DNA of 64,000 bases from Hymenobacter convexus (lineage in GTDB: Bacteria > Bacteroidota > Bacteroidia > Cytophagales > Hymenobacteraceae): contig NZ_JAUQON010000010.1 of assembly GCF_030580955.1 (NCBI RefSeq), positions 62,001 through 126,000 of the forward strand. Reading direction: 5' to 3'. The notes under the pieces were generated by a model. It made no database searches, was not told where the DNA came from, and saw only the letters and a list, made by a program, of their open reading frames with translations. Position 1 is the first letter of the stretch; the number at the start of each line of letters is the position of its first letter. Shown here piece after piece: positions 32,911 to 41,559 of the stretch. The translations under genes were made by a program, and so were the position numbers.

Positions 32911-32954
32911 GGCGCCTTTTAGTTGAAGGCTGGCGGGCGCGGCCGGCACCTTTG
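32905..32954 (+). promoter_or_regulatory. Promoter of the TonB receptor gene with upstream box
   Basis: CGCTTCGGC (32905-32913), 7 bases, AGTTGAAGGCTG (32921-32932) with TTG as -33, then CACCTTTG ending at 32954 as a -7 box. From TTG to the -7 box there are 21 bases, inside the 17-23 range of Bacteroidota promoters. The same boxes at the same spacing precede the gene at 40648. Confidence 0.6.
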
Positions 32955-32978
32955 AGCCATCACCTCGCCGCTGGCCCC

Positions 32979-35228
32979 ATGAAAACTCCGCTACTCCCGC
33001 TGCTCCTGCTGCTGAGCACCGCCCCCGCCGCCATCCTCGCCCAAACCCCCAATTCAGCCATTCAGCCATCCGCCCATCCAACCATTGAAACCAGCACCCG
33101 CCTCAGCGGCACCGTGCGCGATGCCGCCGGCCAGCCCCTGCCCGGCGTGAACGTGTTCCTGAAAACCACCTTCGACGGGGCCAGCACCGACTCGCTGGGC
33201 CGCTTCGCGTTCAGCACCGACCGCGCCGCCGGGCCCGCCGTGCTGGTGGCCACCTTCATCGGCTACGAGCCCCAGGAAACGCTGGTGACCCTGGGCACCG
33301 GCCCCATTCACCTGCCCAACCTGCGGCTGAAAGCCAGCCGCGCCGCCCTCGGCGACGTGGTGGTGACGGCCGGCGCCTTCGAGGCCAGCGACGAAAAGCG
33401 CAGCGCCGTGCTCAAGCCCCTTGACATCGTGACCACGGCCGGCGCGCTGGGCGACATTGCCGGGGCGCTGAACGCGCTGCCCGGCACCACCCGGGTGGGC
33501 GAAACCGGCCAGCTCTTCGTGCGCGGCGGGGCGGCTTCCGAAACCAAAACCTACCTCGACGGCCTGCCCGTGCAAACGCCCTACGGCAGCGCCGTGCCCA
33601 ACGTGGCCTCGCGGGGCCGGTTTTCGCCGTTCCTCTTCAAAGGCACCGTGTTCAGCACCGGCGGCTACTCGGCCGAGTACGGGCAGGCCCTGAGCGCCGT
33701 GGTGGCCCTAAACTCGACCGACCTGGCCCCCGAAACCATGACCAGCGTGTCGGTGATGAGCGTGGGCGGCAGCTTGGCCCGCACCAAGCGCTGGGACCGC
33801 ACCAGCCTGGCCGTGAGCGCCGACTATTCCAATCTGGCTCCGTACTTCAACCTCGTGCCCCAAACCTTCGGCTGGGTACGCGCCCCGCTCAGCCTGGGCG
33901 GCACCGCCAAGCTGGCGCACAAAGTAGGGGAGGCCGGCCTGCTGAAAGTGTACGGTACCTACGCCAGCCAGCGCCTAGCCCTGCGCCAGCCCGACGCCAA
34001 CCCCGGCTTCGAGGCCGGCCACCCCGTGGCCCTGGCCAACGACAACCTCTACCTCAACGCCAGCTACCGCGCCCCGCTGCGCCGCGGCTGGAGCCTGAAC
34101 ACCGGCCTGGCCCTCACGCAGGACGACAACCTTGTGCGCCCCGACGTGCAGACCGTGCGCGACCTCGACCGCTCCGCCGTGGCGCGGCTGGTGCTCACCA
34201 ACGACTCGGCCAGCACCTGGTTCAACCTTAAAATGGGCCTCGAAGGCTACGCCCAGCGCTACCGCCAGCAGTACCAGCCCTCGGCCGAGGCGCCCACCCG
34301 GGAGCTGGCCGTGGACGAGCAGCGTGCCGCCGCCTTCGCCGAAAGCGACCTCGTGCTGAGCCACCTGCTGGCCGCCCGCGCCGGCCTGCGCACCGAGTAC
34401 TCGGCGCTGCTGGGCCTCTTCAATGCCGCGCCGCGCCTAGGGCTGGCTTATAAAACCGGCGCCAACAGCCAGCTTTCCGCCGCCTGGGGCTACTTCTACC
34501 AAACGCCCACCACCGACCTGCTGCGCATCAGCCACGCTCTGCAGTTTGAGCGGGCCGAGCATTGTATGCTGACTTACCAGCGCCAGGTGCAGGAGCGCAT
34601 CCTGCGGGCCGAAATCTACCAGAAGAACTACGCTCAACTCTCCACCTTCAGCGCCGCCCAGCCCTTCAACCCCGCCACTTACCAGAACGCCGGCAGCGGC
34701 TACGCCCGGGGCCTGGATGTAATGTTCCGGGACCGCACCACCTTCAAAAAGGCCGATTACTGGGTGAGCTACGGCTTTGTGGACACGCGCCGCCAGTTCC
34801 GCCAAGACCCGGTGATGGCCGTGCCCACCTTCGTGGCCCGGCACAACCTGAGCGTGGTGGGCAAGTACTGGGTGCAGAAAATCCACACCCAGGTGGGCTT
34901 CACCTACAGCTGCGGCTCGCCCCGCGCCTACAACGACCCCAACCTGCCCGGCTACAACCAGAGCCGCCTGCCCGCCTACCAGGACCTGAGCCTGAACGCG
35001 AGCTACCTCACCCACTGGTTCGGGCAGTTCACCATCGTCTACGTGTCGGCCTCCAACGTGCTGGGCCGCTCCAACATCTACGGCTACACCTTCGCCGCCC
35101 AACCCGATGCCAGCGGCCAGCTCCGCAGCGCCGCCGTGACGCCCGGCGCCCCGCGCATGCTGTTCGTGGGCGTGTTCATCTCCATCAACAAGAAGACCAA
35201 GGTGGATTTGAACGAGCGGCCGGAGTAG
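32979..35228 (+). CDS. TonB-dependent outer-membrane receptor
   Basis: 749 residues. A signal peptide (MKTPLLPLLLLLSTAPAAILA) precedes a carboxypeptidase-regulatory-like domain (about 37-120: LSGTVRDAAGQPLPGVNVFL, FIGYEPQ), a plug domain (about 125-245: RVGETGQLFVRGGAASETKT), and a 22-strand-type barrel to the end. It imports an unknown ligand across the outer membrane with TonB energy. No SusD-like partner is adjacent, so it is not a classic Sus pair. It is divergent from the PAS/CZB-like operon and shares a promoter design with the gene at 40648. Confidence 0.85.
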   Translation: MKTPLLPLLLLLSTAPAAILAQTPNSAIQPSAHPTIETSTRLSGTVRDAAGQPLPGVNVFLKTTFDGASTDSLGRFAFSTDRAAGPAVLVATFIGYEPQETLVTLGTGPIHLPNLRLKASRAALGDVVVTAGAFEASDEKRSAVLKPLDIVTTAGALGDIAGALNALPGTTRVGETGQLFVRGGAASETKTYLDGLPVQTPYGSAVPNVASRGRFSPFLFKGTVFSTGGYSAEYGQALSAVVALNSTDLAPETMTSVSVMSVGGSLARTKRWDRTSLAVSADYSNLAPYFNLVPQTFGWVRAPLSLGGTAKLAHKVGEAGLLKVYGTYASQRLALRQPDANPGFEAGHPVALANDNLYLNASYRAPLRRGWSLNTGLALTQDDNLVRPDVQTVRDLDRSAVARLVLTNDSASTWFNLKMGLEGYAQRYRQQYQPSAEAPTRELAVDEQRAAAFAESDLVLSHLLAARAGLRTEYSALLGLFNAAPRLGLAYKTGANSQLSAAWGYFYQTPTTDLLRISHALQFERAEHCMLTYQRQVQERILRAEIYQKNYAQLSTFSAAQPFNPATYQNAGSGYARGLDVMFRDRTTFKKADYWVSYGFVDTRRQFRQDPVMAVPTFVARHNLSVVGKYWVQKIHTQVGFTYSCGSPRAYNDPNLPGYNQSRLPAYQDLSLNASYLTHWFGQFTIVYVSASNVLGRSNIYGYTFAAQPDASGQLRSAAVTPGAPRMLFVGVFISINKKTKVDLNERPE

Positions 35229-35342
35229 GAGAGGGCGGGTGGCGCAGGGCAGCCACCCTCGACGCCATTCAGGCTGTGACGGCCCGCAAGGCCGCCCTGC
35301 CCAATTAGAGCCGGGGCCAGAAGGCGAAGCCCACATGAACTG

Positions 35343-35460
35343 AAACAGAACGTCATGCTGAGCGCAGCCGAAGCATCTCTACCGCCGCAGTAAATCCAAT
35401 CGAACGGATTGCGTTGCGCGGTAGAGATGCTTCGGCTGCGCTCAGCATGACGTTCTGTTT
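35343..35460. repeat. REP-like inverted repeat R9 (TGCT type)
   Basis: Perfect 43-base arms (35343-35385 and 35418-35460) around a 32-base core. It lies between the convergent TonB receptor and histidine kinase genes. Confidence 0.96.
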
Positions 35461-35492
35461 TGAGTGGCTAAAGCTCAGTCTTGTTCGCCCCC

Positions 35493-37607
35493 CTACGCCG
35501 GCAGCATCACCCGGAAGGTGCTGCCCACGCCCGGCTCGCTCTGCACCTCGATGGTGCCGCCGGCGTTTTCAATCAGGCGCTTCACCATGAACAGGCCCAC
35601 GCCCGAGCCTTCGACGTGGGTGTGCAAGCGGCGGAACATCCCGAAGAGCTGGCCCTGCTGGGCGGCGCTCAGGCCCAGGCCGTTGTCCTGCACTTCGAGG
35701 GTGAGGCGGCCGGGGGCGCAGTGGGCGCGCAGTTGCACCTGGGCCGGCCGGGTGGGGGCGCGGTACTTCACGGCGTTCGAGAGCAGGTTGTAGACCACCG
35801 AGCGGAGGGCTTTGGGGGCCACGCGCACGGCGTCGCAGCCGTCCAGGGCCACGGTGAGGGCGGCCGGGGCGGCCTCGATGAGCGGGGCCAGGTCGAGGCG
35901 CACGTCCTCGATGAGTTCTGCCAGGTCCACGGTTTCGGCGGTTTCGGACTGCTGGAGCTGGGAAATGTCGGTGAGGTGGCCGATGGTTTGCTGGAAGCGG
36001 GCCACCGAGCCCTGCATCAGGTTGAGGAGGCGCGCCACCAGGGGGGCGGCCAGCACCTCCGGTGGCAAGTCGTGGCGCAGGGCCAGCAGCAGGCCCTCAA
36101 TGTTGGCGATGGGCACCTTGAGGTCGTGCGAGGCCGTGTAAACGAAGGTGTCGAGGTCGGCGTTGGTGCGGGTAAGGCGGTGGTTGGAGTAGTTAAGCTC
36201 CTGGTTGGTGGCCTGGATTTCCTGGTTGCTGGTGGCCAGCTCCTCGTTCAGCTCCTGCACGTGCTGGCGGGCCCGCACCTTGTCGGTCACGTCCAGAATA
36301 AACGCCAGAATGCCCTGCGGCTGCTGGTGGGCGTCGAACAGTGGCTGGTAGATGAGGTCCACGTAGCGTTGCTCGGCCTGGCCGGTGGCGGGGTCGAGGA
36401 GCATGATGGGCGTATCGCTGCCGATGAAAGGCTGGCCGGTGGCGTACACCTCGTCGAGCAGCCCGATAAAGCCCTGGTCTTTCACCTCGGGCAGCACGTC
36501 GGCCACCGTCTGGCCCAGCACGGTGCGGCCGGCCGTCAGGGCCTGGTACTGGTCGTTGAAGTAGGTGTAGCGGTGCTCGGGGCCCATGAGGGTGGCAATG
36601 GAGGCCGGTACCTGGCGCAGTATCTGGCCCAGCAGGGCCTGCTGGGTGCGGGCGTATTCGCGCTGCTGCTCGGCCTCAAACTGCGCGGCGCGGGCCTCGG
36701 CCGAGCGGGCCGTCACGCGCATTTCCAGCTCGTCGTTGAGCTGTTGCATCTGCTGGCGGGCGCGCACCTGGGTGGTGGCGTCGGTGGCTACTACCATCAC
36801 CCCGCGCACGCTCCCGTCGGCTTCGTGCATGGGCACGTACACAAAGTCCCAGTACAGGGTGTCGCGCCGGCCGTTGCGGTCGTGCTGAGCTTCCATGCCG
36901 TGGGCCACGTAGGGCACGCCGGTGGCCATCACCTCATCGAGCAGCTGCTCGTAGCCCATGCCGGCCACTTCGGGCAGCGCCTCGAACAAGCCCTTGCCGA
37001 GGATGTCGCGCTGGCTGCGGCCCCACAGCCGGCACACGGTGGGGTTGGCCAATTCGATGACGTAGTTGGGGCCCCGGTACACGGCAATGGCCAGCGGGGC
37101 CTGCTCAAACACCCGCTGCAGCTCGGCGCGCTGGCGCTCGGCTTCGGCGTGGGCGGCCTGCTCGCGGGCGCGGCTTTCGCGCAGGGCGGTTTCCACAGCC
37201 GTGCGCGGGCCCTGGGCCGCATCGAGGAAGCTGGCCACTACCTGCCCGGCGTGCCGGCGGGCTGCCACCTGCAGGAAGGTAGTGGGCTGGTCGGGGTGGT
37301 AGTGCAGGGGCAGCTGGTCGGGGTGGCCGGTTTCGAACACGCGGCGGTAGAAGTCGAACAACCCGTTGCCAAAGGCGTTGGGAAAATGCGTTTGCAGGGT
37401 GCCGCCGGGCTGCTCGGCCAGGCCCGTGAGGCGCTGAGCGGCGGGGTTGAGGTAGTCGAGTTGGAAATCGGTAATTGCGCCGCCCTCGGCCGCCCAAACG
37501 GGGCGCAACAAGTTGATGGGCGCCAGCGACACTTCCAGCACGGCGCGCAGCAGGTCGTCGGGGGCCGGGGCGGCGTGGGGCGGGGCAGAAGCGGAAGAAT
37601 CAGGCAT
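35493..37607 (-). CDS. PAS-PAS-PAS sensor histidine kinase
   Basis: 704 residues, cytoplasmic (no span). PAS-like regions lie at about 20-130, 165-285 and 330-445, with coiled coils between. The kinase part has the phospho-acceptor H494 in TASHDLKVPI, N611 in NLLSNAVKY, DNGLGL at 641 and GSGVGL at 667. The third PAS (VADVLPEVKDQGFIGLLDEV) resembles the last PAS of the two PAS-only proteins, so they are relatives and might share signals. No response regulator is adjacent. Confidence 0.85.
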   Translation of the reverse strand: MPDSSASAPPHAAPAPDDLLRAVLEVSLAPINLLRPVWAAEGGAITDFQLDYLNPAAQRLTGLAEQPGGTLQTHFPNAFGNGLFDFYRRVFETGHPDQLPLHYHPDQPTTFLQVAARRHAGQVVASFLDAAQGPRTAVETALRESRAREQAAHAEAERQRAELQRVFEQAPLAIAVYRGPNYVIELANPTVCRLWGRSQRDILGKGLFEALPEVAGMGYEQLLDEVMATGVPYVAHGMEAQHDRNGRRDTLYWDFVYVPMHEADGSVRGVMVVATDATTQVRARQQMQQLNDELEMRVTARSAEARAAQFEAEQQREYARTQQALLGQILRQVPASIATLMGPEHRYTYFNDQYQALTAGRTVLGQTVADVLPEVKDQGFIGLLDEVYATGQPFIGSDTPIMLLDPATGQAEQRYVDLIYQPLFDAHQQPQGILAFILDVTDKVRARQHVQELNEELATSNQEIQATNQELNYSNHRLTRTNADLDTFVYTASHDLKVPIANIEGLLLALRHDLPPEVLAAPLVARLLNLMQGSVARFQQTIGHLTDISQLQQSETAETVDLAELIEDVRLDLAPLIEAAPAALTVALDGCDAVRVAPKALRSVVYNLLSNAVKYRAPTRPAQVQLRAHCAPGRLTLEVQDNGLGLSAAQQGQLFGMFRRLHTHVEGSGVGLFMVKRLIENAGGTIEVQSEPGVGSTFRVMLPA

Positions 37608-37919
37608 TGGGCGAATAACGAGCGTCTAGTAAGGGCGGGGGGCCATTGGCTAGCGCGCCGATGAACCCCAAGCTGAGCTGTATTCGACAAAACCGCTCAC
37701 AACGTTTTCGGGCTTGGGCCGAAGCGTGGCGGAAGCAGCGGGCACGTCCTCCCGGCCTGAGCAGTCAGATACAGCTGCCAAGTGATGAATGGTGGAATAA
37801 AAATCTGTTTTATAGGCTATTATGTGTCGATATTCGCCGTTGGCGCTAAATCCTGTCTTGCGCAAAAACGGCCGCCCCCAACCGGGAGCGGCCGCCGCTG
37901 GCAGGTGCCGGAACGCGCC
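37608..37919. other. Intergenic region, no gene found
   Basis: About 310 bases between the PAS histidine kinase (start) and the first outer-membrane protein gene (end). It holds the terminator at 37864-37894 and an AT-richer stretch around 37790-37850. No ORF, REP copy or RNA gene is recognised. Confidence 0.6.
37864..37894 (-). terminator. Rho-independent terminator of the 37920 gene
   Basis: On the minus strand CGGCCGC and GCGGCCG arms flank an 11-12 base loop and are followed by TTTTT. It lies about 25 bases after the stop of the outer-membrane protein gene. Confidence 0.75.
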
Positions 37920-38618
37920 CTACCGCCGCCCAAACCGGTAGCGCAGGCCCAGAGCACCGCTCCCGGTGAGGCCAGCCCGGTAGTTCTCGGGGGGCGAAGT
38001 GAGGGAGCGGTTGAGCAGCAGGTCGAGGGTGAGGTCGAAGCGGGGGCTGAGGCGGTAGCGTGTGCCCAGTCCGGCCGTAATGAGCAGGGCGTTGTCGGAG
38101 GCGCGGTCGTCGTAGGAGTTCTCGTTGCGGCGGCCGCCGGTGCTGTCGATGTAGGTGCCGCGGTCGGTGCCCCGGCGGTGCTCCAGGGCGAAGCCGCCCA
38201 GGGCATCGAACTGCAGGCGGTGCCCGGGCTTACGGGTGAGGGTGTAGCGGGCCAGCACCGACACGGACGTGTTGCGGTTGCTGCTATTGCCCGCGTATTT
38301 GTAATAGATACCCTTGTTGCTGTTCAGATTATAGAAATAACCGTCGCCGTTATACGTATAGGCCGAGCTGCTGTAGGCCAGGCCCACCTGCACCGCCAGG
38401 CGCGGGCGCAGCTGGTAGCCCGCCGTGAGTTGCAGCGGCACGGCCAGGCCCGTCACGCCCGGGTGGCGGCCTTCGAGGGGTTGGTAGTAGCTGCTGTAGG
38501 CCGCCAGCCCCACGTAGTAGCGCGGGGAGGCCGGGGCCGGTTCGGCAATGGTTTGGGCGTGGCCGAGCAGCGGCAGGGCCAGCAACAGGCCACTCAGGGC
38601 ATGACGGGAAAGGAGCAT
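37920..38618 (-). CDS. Outer-membrane beta-barrel protein, paralogue 1 of 3
   Basis: 232 residues. Signal peptide MLLSRHALSGLLLALPLLGHAQ, then YYVGLAAYSSYYQ, a strand-rich body with QLTAGYQLRPRLAVQVG, and a C-terminal GALGLRYRFGRR ending with aromatic/charged residues as in small OmpA/PorT-like barrels. Three such genes lie head to tail with about 170 bases between them, each with its own terminator-like hairpin. The exposed middle part differs most among the three. Function unknown. Confidence 0.7.
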   Translation of the reverse strand: MLLSRHALSGLLLALPLLGHAQTIAEPAPASPRYYVGLAAYSSYYQPLEGRHPGVTGLAVPLQLTAGYQLRPRLAVQVGLAYSSSAYTYNGDGYFYNLNSNKGIYYKYAGNSSNRNTSVSVLARYTLTRKPGHRLQFDALGGFALEHRRGTDRGTYIDSTGGRRNENSYDDRASDNALLITAGLGTRYRLSPRFDLTLDLLLNRSLTSPPENYRAGLTGSGALGLRYRFGRR

Positions 38619-38728
38619 GAGCAGAGAAGGAAAAGGTGTGAGAATACCGCTTAGATGCCGTTGGGCAGCCCGCCGTTGCATGAGCCCGGACAAAAAGCGC
38701 CAATTGTTCGGCCCGGCCCGAAGCGCAT

Positions 38729-38759
38729 AAAAAAAGCCGCCTTGCCGGAGCAAGGCGAC
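38729..38759 (-). terminator. Rho-independent terminator of the 38792 gene
   Basis: On the minus strand GTCGCCTTG, a six-base loop, CAAGGCGGC, then a run of seven T. It lies about 30 bases after the stop codon. Confidence 0.8.
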
Positions 38760-38791
38760 TCTGGGAAGCGGTGCGGAGGAGCCGCTATTGC

Positions 38792-39496
38792 TCAGCGCTG
38801 GCCGAAGCGGTAGCGCAGGCCCAGCGCGTTGCTGAAGCTCAGCCCCTTGTAGAGGTAGGACTGGTCGGACCAAACGCCGCCGTTCAGCAGCAGGTCGTAG
38901 GTCAGGTCGAAGCGCGGGGCAATGCGGTAGCACACGCCGGCGCCCAGGCTGAGCACCAGGTTGTTTTGGGCGTACCGGTAGTCGTAGGGGGCGGTCACGA
39001 ACGTATTTTGCACGCTATCGGAACGGATGCCTTTGCTGTGGCTGCTGCTGCGCTCCAGGGTCAGGCCGCCCAGCGCGTCGAACTGCAGGCGGTGGCTCAG
39101 GTTGCGGGTGAGGGTATAGCGGGCCAGGGCCGATACCGACGTCCGGCGGCTGGTGTAAGCCCCCTTCGATTCGGTGTAGCCCGCTGGGGCGTTCATGGTG
39201 TAGTACACGTAGTAAGCCGTGGCATAATCCTGGGAAATACCGCTGTAGGCCACGCCCAGCTGCACGGCCAGCCGGGGCCGCAGCTGGTAGCCGGCCGTGA
39301 GCTGCACCGGCACCCGCACTTGCGCGCCCGTGCCGAGGTATTCGCGGCCGAAGCGCTGGTAGTAGCTGCTGTAGGCACCCAGGCCCACGTAGAAACGGGG
39401 CGCCGCCGTGGCATCGGTAGCAGGAGAGGTTTGGGCGTGGCCCAGCACGGGGGCGGCCAGCAGCAGCGCGCCCAGGGCAAGTCGGGAGGAAAGCAT
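38792..39496 (-). CDS. Outer-membrane beta-barrel protein, paralogue 2 of 3
   Basis: 234 residues. Signal peptide MLSSRLALGALLLAAPVLGHAQ, then FYVGLGAYSSYYQRFG, QLTAGYQLRPRLAVQLG, SALARYTLTRNLSHRLQFDA, and C-terminal ALGLRYRFGQR. The shared blocks make homology with the genes on both sides plain. The ATG at 39496 starts the signal peptide; the longer frame from 39616 is polar and rejected. Confidence 0.7.
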   Translation of the reverse strand: MLSSRLALGALLLAAPVLGHAQTSPATDATAAPRFYVGLGAYSSYYQRFGREYLGTGAQVRVPVQLTAGYQLRPRLAVQLGVAYSGISQDYATAYYVYYTMNAPAGYTESKGAYTSRRTSVSALARYTLTRNLSHRLQFDALGGLTLERSSSHSKGIRSDSVQNTFVTAPYDYRYAQNNLVLSLGAGVCYRIAPRFDLTYDLLLNGGVWSDQSYLYKGLSFSNALGLRYRFGQR

Positions 39497-39620
39497 GGGG
39501 ATAGGAAGGAATGAATTGAAGGACCTGCCTCGATGACCCTTTTGGCCCGGCATGCGTTGCATCAACCCCCGGAATTCCTGCCTCTGCCCGCTGGCTTCAC
39601 CCCAATCCTCGCCCATCCTG

Positions 39621-39653
39621 AAAAAGCCGCTGGGCTTCTCCCCGGCAGCTTTT
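39621..39653 (-). terminator. Imperfect terminator-like hairpin of the 39663 gene
   Basis: AAAAAGCCGCTGGG pairs imperfectly with CCCGGCAGCTTTT. On the minus strand the hairpin ends in CTTTTT just after the stop of the third outer-membrane protein gene. Confidence 0.4.
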
Positions 39654-39662
39654 GCCGTTCCA

Positions 39663-40376
39663 TTACAGGCCGCTGGGCCAGGGCTGGCCGAAGCGGTAGC
39701 GCACGCCCAGCGCCGTGCTGCCGGTGAAGCTGCCGTAATAGGCCGGGAAGGTCAGGTTGCGATTGGTGGCGATGTCGAAGTCGAGCGTGAGCCGGGGATT
39801 GAGGCGGTAGCGCAGGCCCAGGCCAGCCGTCAGAAGCACGTAGTTGGTGGCCACGTGGTTGGAAAAGGCGATTTCCTGGTCGGGGCCCGTCGCCAGGTAG
39901 GTCTGCGAGCCCCGGGAGTAATAGCTGCTGCGCACCAGCGTGGCCCCGCCCAACACATCCACCTGAAAACGCTGCGTAGGCTCGCGCTTGAGGGCATAGC
40001 GGGCCAGGGCCGTCACCGAGGCCACGCGGCTTGTGGTGGTGTTGCGGTAGTGGTAGTAAGTGGGCGTGTTGGTTCCGGAAGAGATGTAATAATCGGCGAA
40101 CTCGTAGGTGGCGGTGTGGCCCCGGTAGGCCACGCCCAGCTCCAGGGCCAGGCGCGGGCGCAGCTGGTAGCCGGCCGTGAGCTGCACCGGCACCCGGAAG
40201 CCGGTGTAGTCCGGCTGCCACACCCACAGGTTCTGGTAGCTGCTGTGGAAGGCGGCCAGGCCCACGTAGAAGCGGCTGGCCGGCGCGGGGGCGGCGGCCG
40301 GGCCCTGGGCGAAACTCCGCAGCGGCAGGGCCAGCAGCAGGGCGCCAACGGCAAGGGGAGGGTAGGGGAGCGTCAT
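39663..40376 (-). CDS. Outer-membrane beta-barrel protein, paralogue 3 of 3
   Basis: 237 residues. Signal peptide MTLPYPPLAVGALLLALPLRSFAQ, then FYVGLAAFHSSYQ, QLTAGYQLRPRLALELG, ALARYALKREPTQRFQVDV and C-terminal GVRYRFGQPWPSGL, which extends a few residues beyond the two paralogues. Otherwise the layout is the same. The start at 40376 gives the signal peptide. Confidence 0.7.
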   Translation of the reverse strand: MTLPYPPLAVGALLLALPLRSFAQGPAAAPAPASRFYVGLAAFHSSYQNLWVWQPDYTGFRVPVQLTAGYQLRPRLALELGVAYRGHTATYEFADYYISSGTNTPTYYHYRNTTTSRVASVTALARYALKREPTQRFQVDVLGGATLVRSSYYSRGSQTYLATGPDQEIAFSNHVATNYVLLTAGLGLRYRLNPRLTLDFDIATNRNLTFPAYYGSFTGSTALGVRYRFGQPWPSGL

Positions 40377-40545
40377 GGGAAGGAAATAAGGAGTGGAAAG
40401 ATGATTTAAATATCGGAGCAACGCGCCGGATGGCCAACCCCGGGCACGTCTAACTGGATTGGGCCGGAGAATATTGCCGGCCACCGGGCCGCGCCCCGGC
40501 CGCACGGGCCATCGGCCAATCCGTCGGTTCATCCGCTTCATCCGA

Positions 40546-40595
40546 CGCTTCGGCAACGGGAAGTTGAAGGCTGCCCTGGTGCGCGACCACCTTTG
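40546..40595 (+). promoter_or_regulatory. Promoter of the 40648 gene with upstream box
   Basis: CGCTTCGGC (40546-40554), 7 bases, AGTTGAAGGCTG (40562-40573), then CACCTTTG ending at 40595. All distances equal those of the promoter at 32905-32954. Confidence 0.6.
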
Positions 40596-40647
40596 AATCA
40601 TCAAACACGGCAACCCCGCCGCGCCACTTCAACCCCCGCTCAATTCC

Positions 40648-41364
40648 ATGAAAACTGCCCTGCTCACCCTCGCCCTTGCCGCCGCTTCGCTCGCCGCCGC
40701 GGCCCAGTCGCAACCCGCTGCCGCCGCCGCGCCTGCCGCCAGCGCCGCGCCCGCCGATGCCTACACCGCGATGCTGGCCGCCACCATTGCCGAGCAAAAC
40801 GCCGCCGGCCCTGCCGCCCTGCCCGCCAACGTGGCCAAGCTGGAGCGCGCCGCCAGCGCCCGGCCTGCCGACTGGCTGCCCCGCTACTACCAGGCCCGCG
40901 CCTACCTCAAGATGGGCTTTTCGGCCCAGGGCGATGACCTGAAAGACCAGAACTTCGACTACGCCCAGGCCGCCCTCGACCAGGCCAAAAAGCTAGCCGG
41001 CCTCAACCAGGCCGAGGTGCTGGTGCTGCAAGCCTACATCTACCAGGGCCGCATCATGGTGAGCCCGATGACGCGCGGCATGGTGTACGCCGGCCGCGTG
41101 AGCGAGGCCCTGGAAATGGCCCGCAAGCTCGACCCCACTAACCCCCGCGTGTACCTGGTGCTGGCCAACGACCTCTATTACCGTCCCGCCATGTTCGGCG
41201 GCGGCCCCGATAAGGCCAAGCCGCTGTATGAGAAAGCCGCCGCCCTGTTTGCCACCTTCAAGCCCGCCGGCCCGCTCAGCCCCAACTGGGGCGAGGGCAA
41301 CGCCACCGCCCGCCTCACCGAAATCAACGCCGAACTGGCCAGCTCGGCTGCGGCCACAAAGTAA
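40648..41364 (+). CDS. Secreted TPR-like helical repeat protein
   Basis: 238 residues. Signal peptide MKTALLTLALAAASLAAAAQ, an Ala/Pro segment to about residue 45, then paired helices (AKLERAASARPADWLPRYYQ, YAQAALDQAKKLAGLNQAEV, VSEALEMARKLDPTNPRVYL) typical of TPR folds. It is probably periplasmic and binds a protein partner. Its promoter closely matches that of the TonB receptor at 32979, so the two are likely co-regulated. Confidence 0.7.
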   Translation: MKTALLTLALAAASLAAAAQSQPAAAAAPAASAAPADAYTAMLAATIAEQNAAGPAALPANVAKLERAASARPADWLPRYYQARAYLKMGFSAQGDDLKDQNFDYAQAALDQAKKLAGLNQAEVLVLQAYIYQGRIMVSPMTRGMVYAGRVSEALEMARKLDPTNPRVYLVLANDLYYRPAMFGGGPDKAKPLYEKAAALFATFKPAGPLSPNWGEGNATARLTEINAELASSAAATK

Positions 41365-41385
41365 GGCCCGTGGTGCGGCGTAGAG

Positions 41386-41487
41386 CGTCGTGCTGAGCGC
41401 AGCCGAAGCAGCCCTACCGCAGTAGTAAATCCGGTCGATTGGATTGCATTGCCCGATAGAGATGCTTCGGCTGCGCGCAGCACGATG
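41386..41487. repeat. REP-like inverted repeat R10 (TGCT type, decayed)
   Basis: Arms 41386-41420 and 41453-41487 show several mismatches (for example AGCAGCC against ATCTCT), the least conserved full-length copy here. It lies between the TPR gene and the LytS-type kinase gene. Confidence 0.85.
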
Positions 41488-41559
41488 GGCTTTTTATACC
41501 CCGTAACACCCGCATCCGGCCTCTTTTCTACCGTCCGAAGCCTTTTGGCCTTTACTTTG

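Noticed and set aside
32788..33081. 97-residue minus-strand frame over the receptor promoter
   Set aside because: It overlaps the start of the TonB receptor gene and its promoter. Only the 21-base repeats give it a regular look.
32979..35228. TonB receptor as SusC of a Sus-like pair
   Set aside because: No SusD-like lipoprotein is adjacent and the length is short for SusC.
35481..37664. 727-residue open frame on the plus strand
   Set aside because: It is the mirror of the PAS histidine kinase. Composition is Gly/Val/His-rich without domains, a common artefact in GC-rich DNA.
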